In this document: piece by piece, positions 11,601 through 23,352 of the stretch
Layout: the number at the start of each line of letters is the position of its first letter
How positions within the stretch are numbered: position 1 is the stretch's first letter
Translations under genes and position numbers: made by a program
Notes under the pieces: generated by a model
What the model saw: the letters and a program-made list of their open reading frames with translations, nothing else
Told to the model about the DNA's origin: nothing
Databases searched by the model: none
NCBI RefSeq assembly: GCF_000151665.1
Contig: NW_013171815.1
Span: 633,153-697,152 of the forward strand
DNA length: 64,000 nucleotides
Origin: Blastocystis hominis
Taxonomy: Eukaryota > Sar > Bigyra > Opalinata > Blastocystidae
Direction: 5' to 3'

Positions 11601-14285
11601 GAGCAAAACGAAAGAGAAAAACTGGAGAAGGAAGTGCAAAAGAGTCAACATGAAAGGGAATCATTGATGAATCGATTTGAAAGTGTACAGAACGAAGCGA
11701 TCGTACTCAAAAGTCAATTGGAATCTGCCCAAACCGAAAAAGGACAATTGGAAAATGAAATTCGAAGTGTGAAGCGTGAAAAAGATTCATTGGAGAATGA
11801 GATTCGAATGGGTCAAACAGAAAGAGCGAAACTGGAAAATGAGATTCAAAGTGTGAAGCGTGAAAAAGATTCATTGGAGAATGAGATTCAAAATCTTCAA
11901 AACGAAAAAGAAGCGCTCAATAGCCAATTGGGAACAGTCCAAACCGAAATAGAATCATTGGAATCCCAGTTGAAAGAAGCGCGCCATCTCTTCAATCAAG
12001 AAGAATCATTGCGTAAAGCAGCTGAACAAATCTCATCGATTTCCGAAAAGGAACTTCAAGACGCTCAGAAAGAAAGTCAACGTCTTGAATCGATGAACCG
12101 CAATCTCGAATCCCAGCTTGAGTCAACGACTTCTGAATTCCACATCCTCGAAGAACAGCTGCGACATTTACGAAGCGAAAAGCAGCAGCTGGAAGACGCA
12201 ATGAATACTCTTTCATCCGAGAAGCTTTATAGTGAGCAACAACTGAAAGAGATTCGCGAGGAGATCGAAACATTACGAAGCAATACGCATAGTCAGCAAG
12301 AACAAATCGCAGCTTTAGAGAAAGCGAGTATGGATGCGGAACAAATCGCGACAGAGAGGAAGAATGAAGTGAAAGAGCTGGAAGAAGCGCTGACGCAGAG
12401 AAATCTGGCCATTGACGAATTGCGAAAGCAGTTGGAGATCGAAGTGCAGGAGAGAGACAAGCTCACATTGCAGACTCAGAAAGAAAAGGAGGAGTTGGAA
12501 GGGATGCTGCAGAAGAAGGACGAAGAAGTCAAGTCGCTGAGCGAAGAAAAAGGAAAGCTGGAAGAGAAGTGGAAGGAAGAAAACGACAAACTGGAAAAAG
12601 AGAAAGAGGAACTGAATGAAAAGCTCTCTGAATTGAGTGAAAAGCTTGCGGAGGAGAAGCAAAAGGCCGAACACATCGCAGAATCGATTGCTGAAACGGA
12701 GAAAAGTCGAGATCTGCTGCAGCAGCGAATTGCAGAGTTAGAAGACGAAAAGAAAACACTCGAAGAGAAGAAACAGCTGTTGGAAGAAGACAAGAAGTCG
12801 TTAGAAGATTCGCTCCGCTCGGAAAAAGAACACATCGAGCAGGAAAAGGAAGAACTTCGATCGTCCCTGAAACGAACTGAAAGCGAGAATTCGCAACTTC
12901 TAAAAGAAATCGAGCAGCTACACGAAGAAAACGAATCGCTGCAGTCGCTTCGATCGCGAATTCGCCAGTTCGAAGAGAGTGAAATCGCTTTAAAGAACCA
13001 AATATCGAAGCAGGAGCAAACCATTCAGGATTTGGAAGAGAGAAAAGAAAAGCTTTCCGAAGAGGCGCGCTCTATCAACGAAGAACTGATTCGAGCGAAA
13101 AAGACGATCGAGGACAAGGCGGAGTTGCAGCAAACCGCAGAGAAACAAATCGAAGAGCTCTCCCAAATCAAAAAGTCGCTCGAGGAGAAAGAAGAAGCGA
13201 GCAAACTCCGCATTTCCGAGTTAGAAGAATTGAATAAAGATCAGACTTCACTTCTCCAAGTCGAAAAAGAACGCGTCTCGTCCCTCGAAGAAGAGCAAAG
13301 CAGGCAGTCGAAGCTTCGCGAAACCGCTGAGAAATCGTTCGCTGAATCGACTGTGCGGCTCCAAACGCTCCAGAACGAACTGGAGGCTGCAGAGCAGCGA
13401 ATCACAAGCATCAATTCGGAGATCGCGCGCATCCAAGCCGCTTTGGATTCTTCGATCGTCGAGCGAAATCGACTCACAGAGGAGCTTTCGTCGCTTCACA
13501 AAGAAAACGAATCGCTGCAGTCCGCCCAAACTGCCGCAGAAAACGCGTCGAAAGATCTGCAAAGCCAGCTCGCGACGCTTCGATCGGCGCTGGAAACCGA
13601 GAAGGAAACAGCGAAATCCGCGCAGCAGAAACTCGCCGATCTGGAAGCGTCCTCTGCGAAGGAAACGACGCGACTGCACGAGCAGCTGGCAACGTCGAAG
13701 ACGGAAAAGCTTCGACTCATCGACAGTCTCACTCGGCTGCAGTTAGAGAAGGAAACGCTGCAGGAAACGCTGCAGAAGCAGGAAGTGCGTGTGAACGAGC
13801 TGGAGAAGAACAAACTGACGAACGCGCAGCTGGAAAAGGTTCGGACCATTGTGGAGGAGAAGAAGCAGCTCAAACGACAGCTGAAGGAGCTCAAAAAACA
13901 GATGGCGATGAGTCGATCTACCGCTGTGCCGCACGCAGTGGAAGAGAAAAAGCCTGTTTTGCCCCGAAATACTGCAATTCCAAAAGAAGCCTCGAAGGAA
14001 TCTGTTAAGGAATCTGTTAAGGAATCTGTTAAGGAATCTGTTAAGGAATCTGTTAAGGAATCTGTCAAAGAAACACCGAAGAAAGCTCCAAAAGAAGCTC
14101 CAAAAGAAGCTCCAAAGGAGACATCGAAGGAGAAGAAAGTGGACGTGAGCTCGACGGTTCCTCGTAGCAGTAAGAAGCGAAATGCCGCGATGGAATCGGA
14201 AGGGACGAATAAACGGGTGGACGTAGATAAAACAAAAGAGCAGGGAACGACATACGATGAAGAAAATAGCTGTCAAACGCAATAG
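8654..14285 (+). CDS. Giant coiled-coil kinesin-like protein with degenerate motor domain
   Basis: The first 380 or so residues can only be read after removing six short introns (8705-8736, 8843-8873, 8964-8995, 9115-9144, 9319-9347, 10112-10147). They then align with a kinesin motor, closest in style to CENP-E: DRIYILRVSVLEILRETVRDLL, ANRTLIIRVFCESRARDD, GELNLVLLPGIE and the helices following the motor. The nucleotide-binding motifs are broken. The P-loop GQTGSGKT is replaced by GVGETSCD, the SSRSH switch by KYDANRT, and DLAGSE by VLLPGIE. Motor ATPase is therefore unlikely (inference). From about residue 400 the protein is almost pure coiled coil for some 1,300 residues, rich in E, K, Q and L heptads. 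The tail holds six KESV repeats, four KEAP-like repeats and a basic patch (SSKKRNAAMESEG). It may be a structural or tethering protein. Confidence 0.8.
13995..14066 (+). repeat. Six 12-bp tandem repeats coding KESV
   Basis: The unit aaggaatctgtt occurs six times in a row with a single change in the last copy. It is followed near 14085-14125 by four 12-bp units coding KEAP or KETS. Both are in frame in the tail of the kinesin-like protein. Near-identity between units points to recent slippage. Confidence 0.9.
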
Positions 14286-14331
14286 TTGTATTGTATATAA
14301 TGTTTTGCGTTGTGTTTGATAGAAACATGGA

Positions 14332-14981
14332 TTATTCGAGCCTATTTAGAAAGTCCATACCAATAGCAACTAAATCAATTTCATATATCAACGTCTAGAG
14401 AATTACAAAAAAACAAAACGATCCTACAGAGAAGGGAGGAATTGTTGGCGTGCCCTTTTCTCCAAATCTAAAATAAACATATCGATTCAATCATACGCTT
14501 TGTCTGGAGTGCAAACGATCTTACGCTTTCCTCCCACCTTCATTCCCAAGATGCCTTCATCCCATGCTGGTATTACCATTCTAAGCATCGATGGATTCAT
14601 TCCAATAAGCTACCCGACACCGATTCGAAGAGAAAGGGGAACTCCGATTTCATAGGAGTTATCGGGAATCGGCTTTCCGTTATTTAAAATTCTTCCTTTA
14701 TGGTTGATATGGATAACATCTCCCTTCTTACAAGGATCTCCCTTCCCCACAACAAGATCGATATAGCGCACGCCTAGCACTTAGTTGTCTATTTCACTCT
14801 TACCTGTATCCGTAAATTTGTAAACTTCTCCCTTTTTGAGCACACATTCGTCAGCCTTAAGTTCTGCTGTGCTAAATACTCTTGCCAACGGGGAGTATTG
14901 CTTTGAAAGAACCCCTCTGAGTACTGTGTTGGTAGCCAAACGACAAAACATTCCTACAGTAACCAAATTGGCAGAATTCAC
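14332..14981 (-). CDS. FKBP-type peptidyl-prolyl isomerase, probably organellar
   Basis: FKBP domains catalyse proline cis-trans isomerisation. The N-terminal 35 residues (MFCRLATNTVLRGVLSKQYS and following) look like a mitochondrial or MRO targeting leader. The ATG at 14981 or the internal one at 14951 could be the start. The domain follows: GVRYIDLVVGKGDPCKKGDV, HINHKGRILNNGKPIPDNSY, VIPAWDEGILGMKVGGKRK, AFGEKGTPTIPP and TLIYEIDLVAI. It becomes continuous only after removing four GT-AG introns of 29-33 nt. WDEGILGMKVGGKRK is the family's most conserved stretch. The usual AYG is AFG here. It converges with the kinesin-like gene, with only 46 bp between the two stop codons. Confidence 0.88.
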
Positions 14982-15120
14982 AAATTCGTGGGTATTTTGT
15001 GTAACTCATTTTATTGAGATCTACATAAACAGACTTTTCTTGTAATTATTTGTAGCTACTTTTTCATTCATTAATGTACGCATATATTTTGAATTGTTTC
15101 CTAATGTAGTATCGTTTTTT

Positions 15121-16882
15121 ATGAACCCGCGAGATTCATTGTCGGGGTTATATCCCGAACACAGACACAGTGACATACGTGATGAAGATACAACGTTAAC
15201 GGGAACTTCCGAAAGAGATAGCTCATCAGTTCAGCTCTTCGTGCTCATTTTAAATACTAGATATTTTCCGATCGATGTTCTATCGAAAATCCTCGTTCCA
15301 GCATTCCTCCAAGATTTTCAATCTCTCAAGGCTCATTCTCTCGAACCAGAGATCCCAATAAAGAACTCTACCCATCTCACTGTTACGCAAATCCTGATAT
15401 TCCCGCGCTTCATCTCTCCCCTTATACTTGTCGATCTAACCCTATCCAGTTCATCGGCGTAAACATAGCATCGTTCGACGAAAACGACCCATCCACAGCG
15501 CTTCACCGTCTATCTCCTGAGGTCGTATCTCTCCCCCTATTCCACATAGTTATGTTCCATCGAATCCGCTTCGCGCCGTCGCTCCTCCATCGTGGTAATG
15601 GAGAGCGCGGAGACCCTCCGAAACGACGAAATTCTAAGCAGACTGGACGACGATGATGACGACGACGACGACGTCGATTTTCTTCCAGGGAGAGAGTCGT
15701 TGTCTGCCTATCGCCGCGCGGTGGAACGAATCCCCACTTGGTAGGAGCGTCGCTTTCCCTCGACTCCAGTAAACTACGCAACTATATGCGGCGGCAGAAA
15801 GAGTTGCAAGAGGTGAATCAGCGATATGCGGAGATCTGCGCGCAGTGGAAAGCCGAGCAGGAGCTTCGCACGCAGCCGAGCGATCCCGAGCTCTGCATGG
15901 AGCTCGAGGAGGTGTTCCAGCCCGACGAAGAGAGCTCGCTCGTGAGCCAATCGATTCTCTCCGGGACGATCGGTGATTGCTGGGCTCGCTGGTGAGTTGT
16001 AGACGACATGGTGCAGCGAAACAATCTGCACAATCGCCGACTCTCCGGGATTTTAGACTCCAACTCCGCGTCGGACTCGGAATCTTCGTTCAGTGCGGGA
16101 GCATTGTGCTCGCCACGCCTCTCAAAGGTGGACATGGACGAGGAGCAAGTCGTAACGGCCGCGCCGAGACACGTGTTCACGTTCGATTCGGAAGAAGTCT
16201 GTCGATCGAAACTGGAGTCGTTTCGTTGCAGTCTGAGCGAGTTGCCGAGCCAAGAGGCGATGAACGGCGTGGTTCATCGTCTGCAGAGCGTGATGGGAGA
16301 TCGCGAGCGCGTGCTGCAGCTGTTTGTGAGGGCGTGGCCGGCTTCTAAAGCCTAGAATTATGTGGAGTCAAACTATTCGCAGCTGCAAGAAATCGACGAT
16401 CTGCAAGGCGAGCTGAACGCTGCGGAGAACTGCTTTAATCGCTATCAAATCCAGGAGTATCTTGTAAGAACCGCGGGGAGCGTCGAGTGTAGTTGGCGGA
16501 TGCTTCGAGTTTAATCGATCTTGGGGATAAACTGTTTGAATACATTTCGATATATGCACATTTCGCAGGGTGGAAAGCTTCGTATTCGGATCGACGCGAT
16601 TTGCTGCTGAAATTTTTCTTTCGGAACGAGTTCTTCTTCCTGAAAGTCTCTATTTCCAATGGAGAGGTGTTTCAGGTCAAAAAGAGCATCGAGTCCATCA
16701 AGAATGAGTTTGTTCTCTCGATGCTGCGAAGTCTTCGTGTAATTCAGGGAATTCGCTCAGAGTATCGTTGTTTTGAGTTTTATGCCATGTTTCCATCAGT
16801 TTGTGCTTGAGCGGGTTCTAACATTTAGTTGTCTTTAGATTTGTTGAAGATAAGGAAAACCATGGAGAATACAGAAGTATAG
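15121..16882 (+). CDS. Unrecognised protein with acidic run and coiled coil
   Basis: A single spliced frame of roughly 500 residues runs from MNPRDSLSGLYPEHR to KIRKTMENTEV after removal of seven GT-AG introns of 28-32 nt. The first joins DSSS to IFSDRCS, and another joins SPE to LCSIESASRRRSS. Visible parts are a Ser/Arg-rich N terminus, an acidic run of nine aspartates near the middle, a helical segment (CKLRNYMRRQKELQEVNQRY), further helices (FNYVESNYSQLQEIDDLQGE) and a C-terminal alternating segment LLLKFFFRNEFFFLKVSI that could be an RWD-like or similar small domain. No family could be named. TGTTTGTT follows at about 16911. The position next to a nuclear-pore gene is suggestive only. 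Confidence 0.6.
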
Positions 16883-16984
16883 GCTATTTATGGAATTCCC
16901 AAAATTGGGTGTTTGTTGTATGAACCTTTGATATTTTCTAGTTCTTCTGTATATTCTTTTCAGTAATTGAACTCATCGTAGAAC

Positions 16985-18591
16985 ATGTCAGGAACTGGGA
17001 ACTCTGGAGCAGGCTTTGGCGGAGGAAGTGGCGGATTTAGCTTTGGTGGAGGGAATGCTTCAAACACGGGCAACAACAGTAATTCTGGATTTAGTTTTGG
17101 AGGAAATACGTCCGGAACAGCCAATACTGGAGGAAGTGGTGGCTTTAGCTTTGGTAATTCGAATAATTCAAACACGGGCAATACCAATAACACTGGAAGT
17201 GGTGGATTTAGCTTTGGTGGAGGAAATACGTCCAATACAAACAATACTGGTAATACGGGATTTGGTTTTGGAGGAAATACTTCTGGTACAACAAACACAG
17301 GGGGAAGTGGTGGATTTAGCTTTGGTGGAGGAAATACGTCCAATACAAACAATACCGGTAGTACTGGATTCAGTTTTGGAGGGAATACAAATACCAGTAA
17401 CACTAACAATACTGGCAGTACTGGATTCAGTTTCGGCAGTAATCAAAACACTGGCAATACTGGCAATACTGGTAGTACTGGATTCAGTTTCGGCAGTAAT
17501 ACAAACACGGGAAATACTGGTAGTACTGGATTTAGTTTTGGAGGAAATAAACCTGGTACGACAAACACAGGAGGAACTGGAGGTTTTAGCTTTGGCAGCA
17601 ATACGAATACCGGCACCTCTGGTAACAGTACCTTTTCTTTTGGAAACAAATCGAGTACAGCGGGCACAGGCTTTACATTTGGCTCAGGTTTTGGAACATC
17701 AACTGGAACAGGGGCAGGCGGCTTTGGTAGTACTTTTAATACCGGCAATTCCTCCAATCGTGGAGTGTTGCAGAACCCGAGTAATGACAAGATGCTTTTA
17801 AAGTTAATGGATCAGAATGTGGGCTCTCTGGATCCAGCAATTTGCAAGGAGCTTACCGAAATAGCGTTTGTTTTGGAGAAGCATTTGATTGTAGGAACCT
17901 GATCAAAGAGCAACAAAGACTCATCGATTCGATCGAAGTCGCAGATACATCGCGGCTGAGTGGCCGGATTGTTGCATTGAAATCCCTCGAATTTGTTCTG
18001 CTTTTCAGCGCGAATGACTTGTAGGAATGTGAGAAGATGAGAATTTCCCAAGAAGCTCAAGATTTACATCTCAAATCCCTTCGAAACGGTCTGACCCGCT
18101 TTGAAAACTCGCTTCGCCATGCAAAGCAGTCGAGCAGTCAAGAGGAAACTCATTCAGGATTTATAGGAAACGATCCAATGCAGCAGCGAATGCCATCTGC
18201 GTTCTTCGAAGATGTGTTAAGCCAGCTGGAAGAATCGATCATTCAACTGAATGAAAAGATCGAGAATAGTACTCAGCGATCGTTTTTTGTTAAGAATAGT
18301 GGAAGTTGCGCTCTCTCTCCATGTGGGTAATTCGCAGAACGATGTGGCTGCAGTTTCAAAGTAGCAATGCATGGCCGTTTGAAGTGTAGGGAGATGAACG
18401 AAGCGGAACTTTTACTGGACATCATTCAGAGGAACTACAATATGTTCCTTACGCAATCGGCCGCGGTAAGCGAGCTGGTGAAAAAAATGAACGAAGTGAA
18501 AGAGAAGTTCCTGACTCTGCGCCGAAAGGAAATCAAAACGCGAAGAAAGAATATGAATTGTACGAGTTGCTGGGGATGGACTGATGGATAG
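16985..18591 (+). CDS. NUP58: FG-repeat nucleoporin, NUP58/Nup49 type
   Basis: The N-terminal 260 residues are a low-complexity Gly/Asn/Thr/Ser field with about 20 FSFG, FGFG or FGG repeats, the permeability-barrier sequence of nuclear pores. A helical domain follows after introns at 17866-17894 (29 nt) and near 18.0 kb (30 nt): LTEIANLIKEQQRLIDSIEV, FECEKMRISQEAQDLHLKSL, FFEDVLSQLEESIIQLNEKI and LLLDIIQRNYNMFLTQSAAV. The order FG field, then IKxQQ helix, then two further coiled-coil blocks resembles NUP58, a member of the NUP62-NUP58-NUP54 channel. Another 29-nt intron precedes EMNEAELLL. The last 20-40 codons are uncertain. Alternative frames read EYELYELLGMD, or run on to about 18680 where a TGTTTATT motif lies. 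Confidence 0.78.
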
Positions 18592-18707
18592 TGATGAGCG
18601 GAATGAAAGATGTGATGGCGAACGTGTTGGACGATCCCTTTACCGAGACAAGAGATACATTGTGGATTGTTTATTGAACAAAAAAATGTATGGATGAATC
18701 AATGCGT

Positions 18708-19899
18708 TCACTTGCATTCAATGCTTTTCACCTGTTCTGTGAGTGAACGATTCACGGGTGTTTCGACTCCTTGCTTCCTCCCCATCGCCACAATGTAGCC
18801 GTTTATAAAATCAATTTCAGTGCGTCGCTTCTGCGCGATATCCGAAGCCATCGAGCTTCGATTCGCTACCAATCACTCTTTGCTCTCAACGCTCACCAGC
18901 AGTTTGTTCAGCTACCAACTGAACACGAGCTTTGCAGTCTGCGACATCCAGCCTCACTCCGCATCGCTCCGCCACGCGGACTGCTTCGTTTACGACCTAC
19001 CCTCCAACGAAAGGCAAGCAAAAACATCGTCGCAGATACGATTGTATTCTGGCAGAGACAGGATTTCGCCGTTTCTGCAGTTGTGGATAGCGGTGAGAGG
19101 ATTGATCACAGCGTTCACGATCAGTTTCTTCCACAGAACTTCTTCGAACTAGAGTTGATTGAAGGTCCAAGGCTAACATTGTTTCCGCCTAATTCCGCGG
19201 GGAGATGAACAGATTGGAGTGTTTTCACCCACCATTCAGCCGATTTTTGGCCTTGTGGAGTCGGCGATACGATTGTGATGTACCCCGTTCCAGAATGAAT
19301 AACTTCTCCAGGATTTCGAAGCATCGCTCCTTGGGAAGTATTTCCCTGGAGGACTCTTTCTTTTCCTAAAATTCTCTGAGTGAAATACGCAATGAACTCC
19401 GACTTGGAGAATTTCGACATTTCCCATACCGTTCTGTAGAGTAAGACAGGTTCCTGTTTCGGAAAGAACACCTTTTATCATGGATGCTAACATTTCGGTA
19501 TTGTACGACTTATCAAACAGCAATACCTGTATATCACACGCTTACATGAGGTACCTCATCTACTTTTCTGTGAGACTGACTCGCTGGATCAAAAATAGAA
19601 TCATCCACAGCATGAACGGGAATAACAAAAGAACCGTTTTGATATCCAATGTTGCAATCTTTTCTTATTTCATTCCATATGGATTTAGACGCATCAGACA
19701 AAGGAGTCACGACTAAACCATTCTTTTGGATTTCCTGACGGTGAGATTCCCAATTGGCTCTAAGCATAACCTAGAAATGAGAAAAATCAAGAAAGCAGGC
19801 ATTAAGAGCGTTTTGACTCTTCATGGAGGCAGCTTCCAAAAAGCCACTAAAAAGCGACCCCATTGCTCCTCCAGAAACAATCAAGAGCGATTTATGCAT
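18708..19899 (-). CDS. 2-dehydropantoate 2-reductase-like (ketopantoate reductase family)
   Basis: The enzyme family reduces ketopantoate to pantoate with NADPH in pantothenate synthesis. Several PanE/ApbA-family proteins have other substrates. The start MHKSLLIVSGGAMGSLFSGF holds the Rossmann GxGxxGxxxG-like loop (first glycine replaced by serine or glycine variants). Then come WESHRQEIQKNGL, DEVLLFDKSYNTEMLASMIK, LTLQNGMGN, GKERVLQGNTSQGAMLRNPG, WKKLIVNAVINPLTAIHN (the catalytic-Lys region) and EIDFINGYIVAMGRKQGVET. One 28-nt intron is clear near 19.53 kb. The splices after SGGAMGSLF...LEAAS and after QNGMGN could not be resolved in phase, so either unusual introns or a damaged gene remain possible. 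The ATG directly follows TGTTTGTT of the upstream gene. Confidence 0.8.
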
Positions 19900-19907
19900 A
19901 ACAAACA
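19900..19907 (-). terminator. TGTTTGTT 3'-end motif abutting next ATG
   Basis: On the minus strand TGTTTGTT is followed with no spacer by the ATG of the reductase gene (19899). It lies 20 bp after the stop of the calponin-homology gene, where the 3'-end signal of that gene is expected. Confidence 0.7.
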
Positions 19908-19926
19908 GGCAAGAACAATAAAGTGA

Positions 19927-21508
19927 TTACTTTCGCAACTGTTTCACAATAATGAAACCCGCAGCAGCCAAAGCGGTGAGAAGTGTTACTTTCCCTATAA
20001 GTGACCAATCCAAATAAACGCTACAAAACACTCCATGTCCGCCATTCTTCTCCGTCGTTTCTTTTGTCTCTCCTTCCTCCTTCGTCTTCACTGCAGATTC
20101 ATCTGGATTTTCTGCACTCGACTCTTCAACAGTTTCCGGTTCCTTTTCCTGATCAACGGGCTCATTCGACTCCGTAACCAACCCATCCTCTTTTTCTTCC
20201 ATTCCAGAAATACCCGCTTCTTTCTCTTCCTGCACCGGCTCTTCTTCCACTTGAGCAGGAGCAGCAGGAGCAGCAGAAGGATTTGCATGCTCGCGGGAAG
20301 AGCGAGGCAGGTATTTCTCTTCGAACGAATCGACGGAATCATCCGAGTCCTCCGAGGATTCCTGGCTGCTGACCATTCCGTACGTCCTGCGACGCTCCTT
20401 CAGAATGTCTTTCAGCATGTCGTTGACATCCAGCTGCATGATCTTCTCCAGCTGCGCCTGTTCCTCTTCGGAAATGGCAGGGAACGCTGCTGGATGATTC
20501 TCAGCGGATGGTTCAATGGATGGTTCAATGGATGGTTCATTCGATGGTTCAATGGATGATTCAATGGATAGTTCAATGGATGGCTCATTCAATGATTCAT
20601 TCAATGATTCATTCGATGATTCATTCAATGGTTCATTTGATGGTTCATTCGATGGTTCATTCGATGATTCATTCAATGGCTCATTCAATGGCTCATTCGA
20701 TTCCACCACATTCGTTTCTGTCGTCGATTCATTTCTCTGTTCCTGGGTTGATTCCGCAGTGGATTCGTTTCCTGCTGCTACTTCCGGCTCTTCCATTCTC
20801 TGTTCCTCCTCAGTCGCTTGCTGCAAAGGCTCCGTTTGGACCTTGGAAGGCTCGTTCGGAGAACCGATTTTCGGCTGCTTGCTGGATTTGTGGAGAATCC
20901 GAGTCTCTAAATAAGCGCTGCAAACTACAATCGATTAAACCTATCAGGATTACTTGTTTTAATAAATGACTCAGGGAGGTGTATCGCTTCAGCGCCCTGC
21001 TTTTCAATTAATACTTTTACAAACACTAGAAGACTAGTTATTAGCATTGCTTCCTGATTTCTTAGATGCATATCCATAATTGTTACATTTTTTGATTCAA
21101 AATAAGTATAGCTCATCAAGGCGGACTTGGGAACGCCATAATGATTGGTAGCATCTGCAAAGAGCTTCATATTATCGCGTTTCCAGATATCCATCACTAG
21201 ATATAGACAAAAGAAAGTAATGAGATACTTGCATTTCGATGATATTTACCAAAGCGTTCATTCGGGCAAAGCTTTATGAATAGTTCGCAGAGCAGCTGAA
21301 TCGTTAAAAACAGCAATCGAATTCTACATCTCCTTTCTCTAGCTCTGTCAGCAAGTCAGAGGATATATCCCTCTCCAAAACAATAGACATCCACTTAGCA
21401 ATCTCAGGAGCAAATAGCTAGATGGTGATTTACACAAAAGGCGCATACATCACATTCAGCATCTCGAGGAGGCAATACGGACCAAAGGGATGTACGGCGA
21501 GTACTCAT
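19927..21508 (-). CDS. Calponin-homology domain protein with C-terminal membrane anchor
   Basis: Exons spliced through introns of 29-53 nt give MSTRRTSLWSVLPPRDAECD, then a single CH domain: EIAKWMSIVLERDISSDLLT, DLLCELFIKLCPNERF, RDNMKLFADATNHYGVPKSA, FESKNVTIMDMHL. CH domains bind actin, microtubules or signalling partners. A 300-residue disordered part follows, with an NEPxNESxNE repeat field (12-bp units, about 20.5-20.7 kb) and many acidic runs. The C terminus LIGKVTLLTALAAAGFIIVK is one hydrophobic helix ending in KQLRK, a tail-anchor arrangement. The layout, an N-terminal CH domain on a long linker tethered to a membrane by the tail, recalls calmin and nesprins. That comparison is by architecture only, and no KASH-like end is present. 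Confidence 0.78.
20508..20705 (-). repeat. 12-bp degenerate repeats coding NEPS/NESS/IEPS
   Basis: About sixteen imperfect 12-bp units (minus strand aatgaaccatcg-like) code the acidic Asn/Glu/Pro/Ser linker of the CH-domain membrane protein. Their irregular order suggests repeated slippage. Confidence 0.8.
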
Positions 21509-21690
21509 TTTAAATTATTCGGAAGAGTATAATAAGAACAGCGTAAATCAAATGAAGTATAAAAAACGGCGAGTTTTAGAACAATAAGCCCTTTTTCTGG
21601 AAACAGATTTTGTTTACGGTTTTCTCTTTGTTGATAGAACCACAAGGGCTTACTAGAAAAGGCACTGGAGTATAAGCATTCGCCATTTCG

Positions 21691-23291
21691 ATGAAAGTAG
21701 TACAGGATATTAAATATATTGTCACCTTGACTGTGGCTGCTATTCTGTGGCTATTGCTATTTCTTTGGGTCGTTCTTCAGTGTACATCTCTTTTTGTACG
21801 ATTGTATGAATTGTTCTATACTTTTTATTGCTAGAAATATCAATGTGAACAGAGATCTACCTATTTCCAACGCAACAAACGTAGTTCGTCGCGAGGTGGA
21901 GAAAACAGAGATTTCAGTGGAGACTCCGGAGGAAGAAGAGACATTCTATACATTTTATTTTGGAGAAGACATCCCATTTGAAGAGGAGAGAACGTTCCAT
22001 CTAAATTCCAGTTCTTGGAAAGAGGAATATAAAGGAGTCAAAGAGGTCATTCGAACGATGATGGAAAAGTATGGATAAGGTGTTTTGATTCCATTTAGCG
22101 ACCGAGATACAGAATTTGAGCAGCAGGCCATCAGGTACGCGTTAATCTTGTCTTATTAGCTTGTTAGTTCTCAAGGTTTCAGTGATTTGTTTATTCGGCC
22201 ATTCGGGTCGGTTGTGACAAACGTTTGCTTCGACACAAAACACTCTCTCTTTACGTTTTATTCCCAAGACAGCACCTCCTTCCGCAGCAAACTCCACGAC
22301 ATAAACATGAGCACATTTTACAGTGACTCTTCAACTCTTTTTCCATCTAGACAACGACTTTCGAATCCTTACAACGCCCATTCACCCAGCCCATCTTTCC
22401 AAAACCCCCCTCCACACACTCGTTCTCCACCCCCAATCCCCTTCCGATCTCTATTCTTTCATCAAAGGCGTGACTCTCCTTGAGTCTGTTGCGCTCCACA
22501 GCGAATTGTTCCCATCCATTGATCGGGTTTTGCTCGTGGGGATCGATTCTTTCGACAGCATTCGAAACTTCATCGTCCAAAACGTTTTAGCTCTCTTCCC
22601 AGCAACCCGCAGACCGGTCGTTTTATTCGCTTCGGATCTTCGTGGAGCTCTCTGCGACCGCGTAATGGTGAGAACAAACCTGTTGAGTGATGTTCAGACA
22701 GTGCTTCACCCCAATTGGCATTCCACACTTTTCTTTCCTTCCATGTTGGAAAGCACGTTGTTTAAAGCAGGATCCTACGTGTATAGCCATTTCTACCCGG
22801 ACTATCGCCTTAAGGATGCAATCAATATGTTGGTAGTGAACCAACGAAACAAGGGAGCGATTGAAAACGTGGAAATCGTGGAGATGAAATTGAAGGAACG
22901 GTTTCGAAAGCAGATACGGCTGGAAACATGCTTTCTCCAAGATTTCTCGATCGATCAGCTAATCCCGATGCTTGGTCGAACGGATGTATTGATGGGCGTT
23001 TCGGGGAATGATCTGATGCAAAGCATCTTCATGCTGCCTGGAAGTGCTGTGATTGAGGTAGGCAGGAATGTTCCGAGTGCATCTCTATACGGAGAGTTTG
23101 TAACGAGCACCGGATTGTCCTATTTGTCTATCAAGGCAAACGATGTGTGTCACTCAAAGAAGAAATGTCCGAAGAAAACGATGAATTTGAGGAATTGTAC
23201 TATAGAATATGAGGATTGTGAAAAGAGTGTAACAGAAGCGATTCAACTTGTGAGAGAAAAGAAATACCGGGAAATTTTTGTGATTCCATAA
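21691..23291 (+). CDS. GT61-like glycosyltransferase, type II membrane protein
   Basis: The start MKVVQDIKYIVTLTVAAILW leads into a single hydrophobic helix, a signal anchor for the Golgi or ER. Five introns must be removed. Those near 22.07 kb (30 nt), 22.13 kb (33 nt) and 22.32 kb (28 nt) are clear. The lumenal part includes FIRPFGSVVTNVCFD, PVVLFASDLRGALCDR and the C-terminal block QLIPMLGRTDVLMGVSGNDL followed by MLPGSAVIEV. This matches the GT61/DUF563 pattern (DVLIGVHGAxL then LPPGAVVVEI), in which the family His and Ala are Ser and Asn here. GT61 enzymes add xylose, GlcNAc or arabinose in other eukaryotes. The donor and acceptor here cannot be read. Four cysteines near the C terminus may form disulfides. 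Confidence 0.75.
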
Positions 23292-23352
23292 TTTGGATTA
23301 ATTATTATCTTATTTGTTTGAATTAACCTTGTGTATTCTTTGATTTTGTAAG

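Noticed and set aside
11056-11664. Antisense frames opposite the coiled-coil region of the kinesin-like gene
   Set aside because: Ser/Phe/Leu-rich shadows of Glu/Lys-rich codons. Nothing supports transcription.
21355-21375. ATATCC in the calponin-homology gene
   Set aside because: Lies within LERDISSDLLT, which is needed for the CH domain.
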